DNA from: Alkaliflexus imshenetskii DSM 15055
GTDB taxonomy: Bacteria; Bacteroidota; Bacteroidia; Bacteroidales; Marinilabiliaceae
DNA length: 64,000 nucleotides
Direction: 5' to 3'
NCBI RefSeq assembly: GCF_000517065.1
Contig: NZ_KI912105.1
Span: 1,107,334 to 1,171,333 of the forward strand
The position numbers and the translations under genes are program-made. The notes under the pieces are model-generated. The model saw only the letters and a list, made by a program, of their open reading frames with translations. It did not search any database and was not told the DNA's origin. Below, piece by piece: positions 63,984 through 64,000 of the stretch (position 1 is the first letter of the stretch; each line of letters starts with the position of its first letter).

Positions 63984-64000
63984 AATATTTACTTTTTATT

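Overview
This window is chromosomal DNA of a Bacteroidota bacterium. It is most like a glycan-degrading member of Bacteroidales or Marinilabiliales; this placement is my inference. The evidence is the large number of lipoproteins, TAnnTTTG-type promoters, Bacteroidota-type protein families (DUF2851, tandem DUF1573, TlpA lipoproteins, GH92 enzymes in series) and a protein with the four-domain layout of PorE from the type IX secretion system. I see no tRNA, rRNA, CRISPR array or transposase.

Positions 1-17,000 are mostly on the minus strand and form a carbohydrate-active island. At the left edge is the start of a lipoprotein that is probably a fucosidase-type enzyme. It is followed by an anaerobic sulfatase-maturing enzyme (plus strand). 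Four minus-strand genes follow in tight series: PNGase F, a Cys-type sulfatase, a GH27 alpha-galactosidase and a Ser-type sulfatase. Upstream of these lie a GH2 beta-galactosidase, a propeller histidine kinase without its own response regulator, a GH110 alpha-1,3-galactosidase and a MalY-type C-S lyase.

Positions 17,000-25,000 are a sialic acid module: sialidase, neuraminate lyase, N-acylglucosamine 2-epimerase, and a transporter fused to a kelch mutarotase-like domain. A GntR/FCD regulator is divergent from it. A promoter and an overlapping palindrome lie between the sialidase and the regulator. A broken gene remnant sits just behind the sialidase.

Positions 25,158-29,021 hold a single-polypeptide restriction-modification enzyme. 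Positions 29,531-42,963 (plus strand) hold a mannose-type N-glycan module: three GH92 alpha-mannosidases, a GH2 beta-mannosidase, a GH20 hexosaminidase and a second, divergent PNGase F-like protein. A strong terminator closes it.

Together these genes could strip N-glycans from proteins (PNGase). They could then remove sialic acid, sulfate, alpha-Gal, beta-Gal, GlcNAc, alpha-Man and beta-Man in turn, and feed sialic acid through ManNAc to GlcNAc. No SusC/SusD pair is present, so outer-membrane uptake must be encoded elsewhere or work differently.

From 43,000 the window is mainly housekeeping: an AI-2E family membrane protein, lpdA, the PorE-like lipoprotein, purM, prfA, pyrF, a lipoprotein gene interrupted by an amber codon, two TlpA-like lipoproteins, an M3 peptidase, DUF2851, DUF1573, meaB, a candidate 160-nt small RNA and an M20 amidohydrolase. 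A family of AT-rich intergenic repeats built from TAGATGTTAGA-like words occurs at least five times, mostly as inverted arms.
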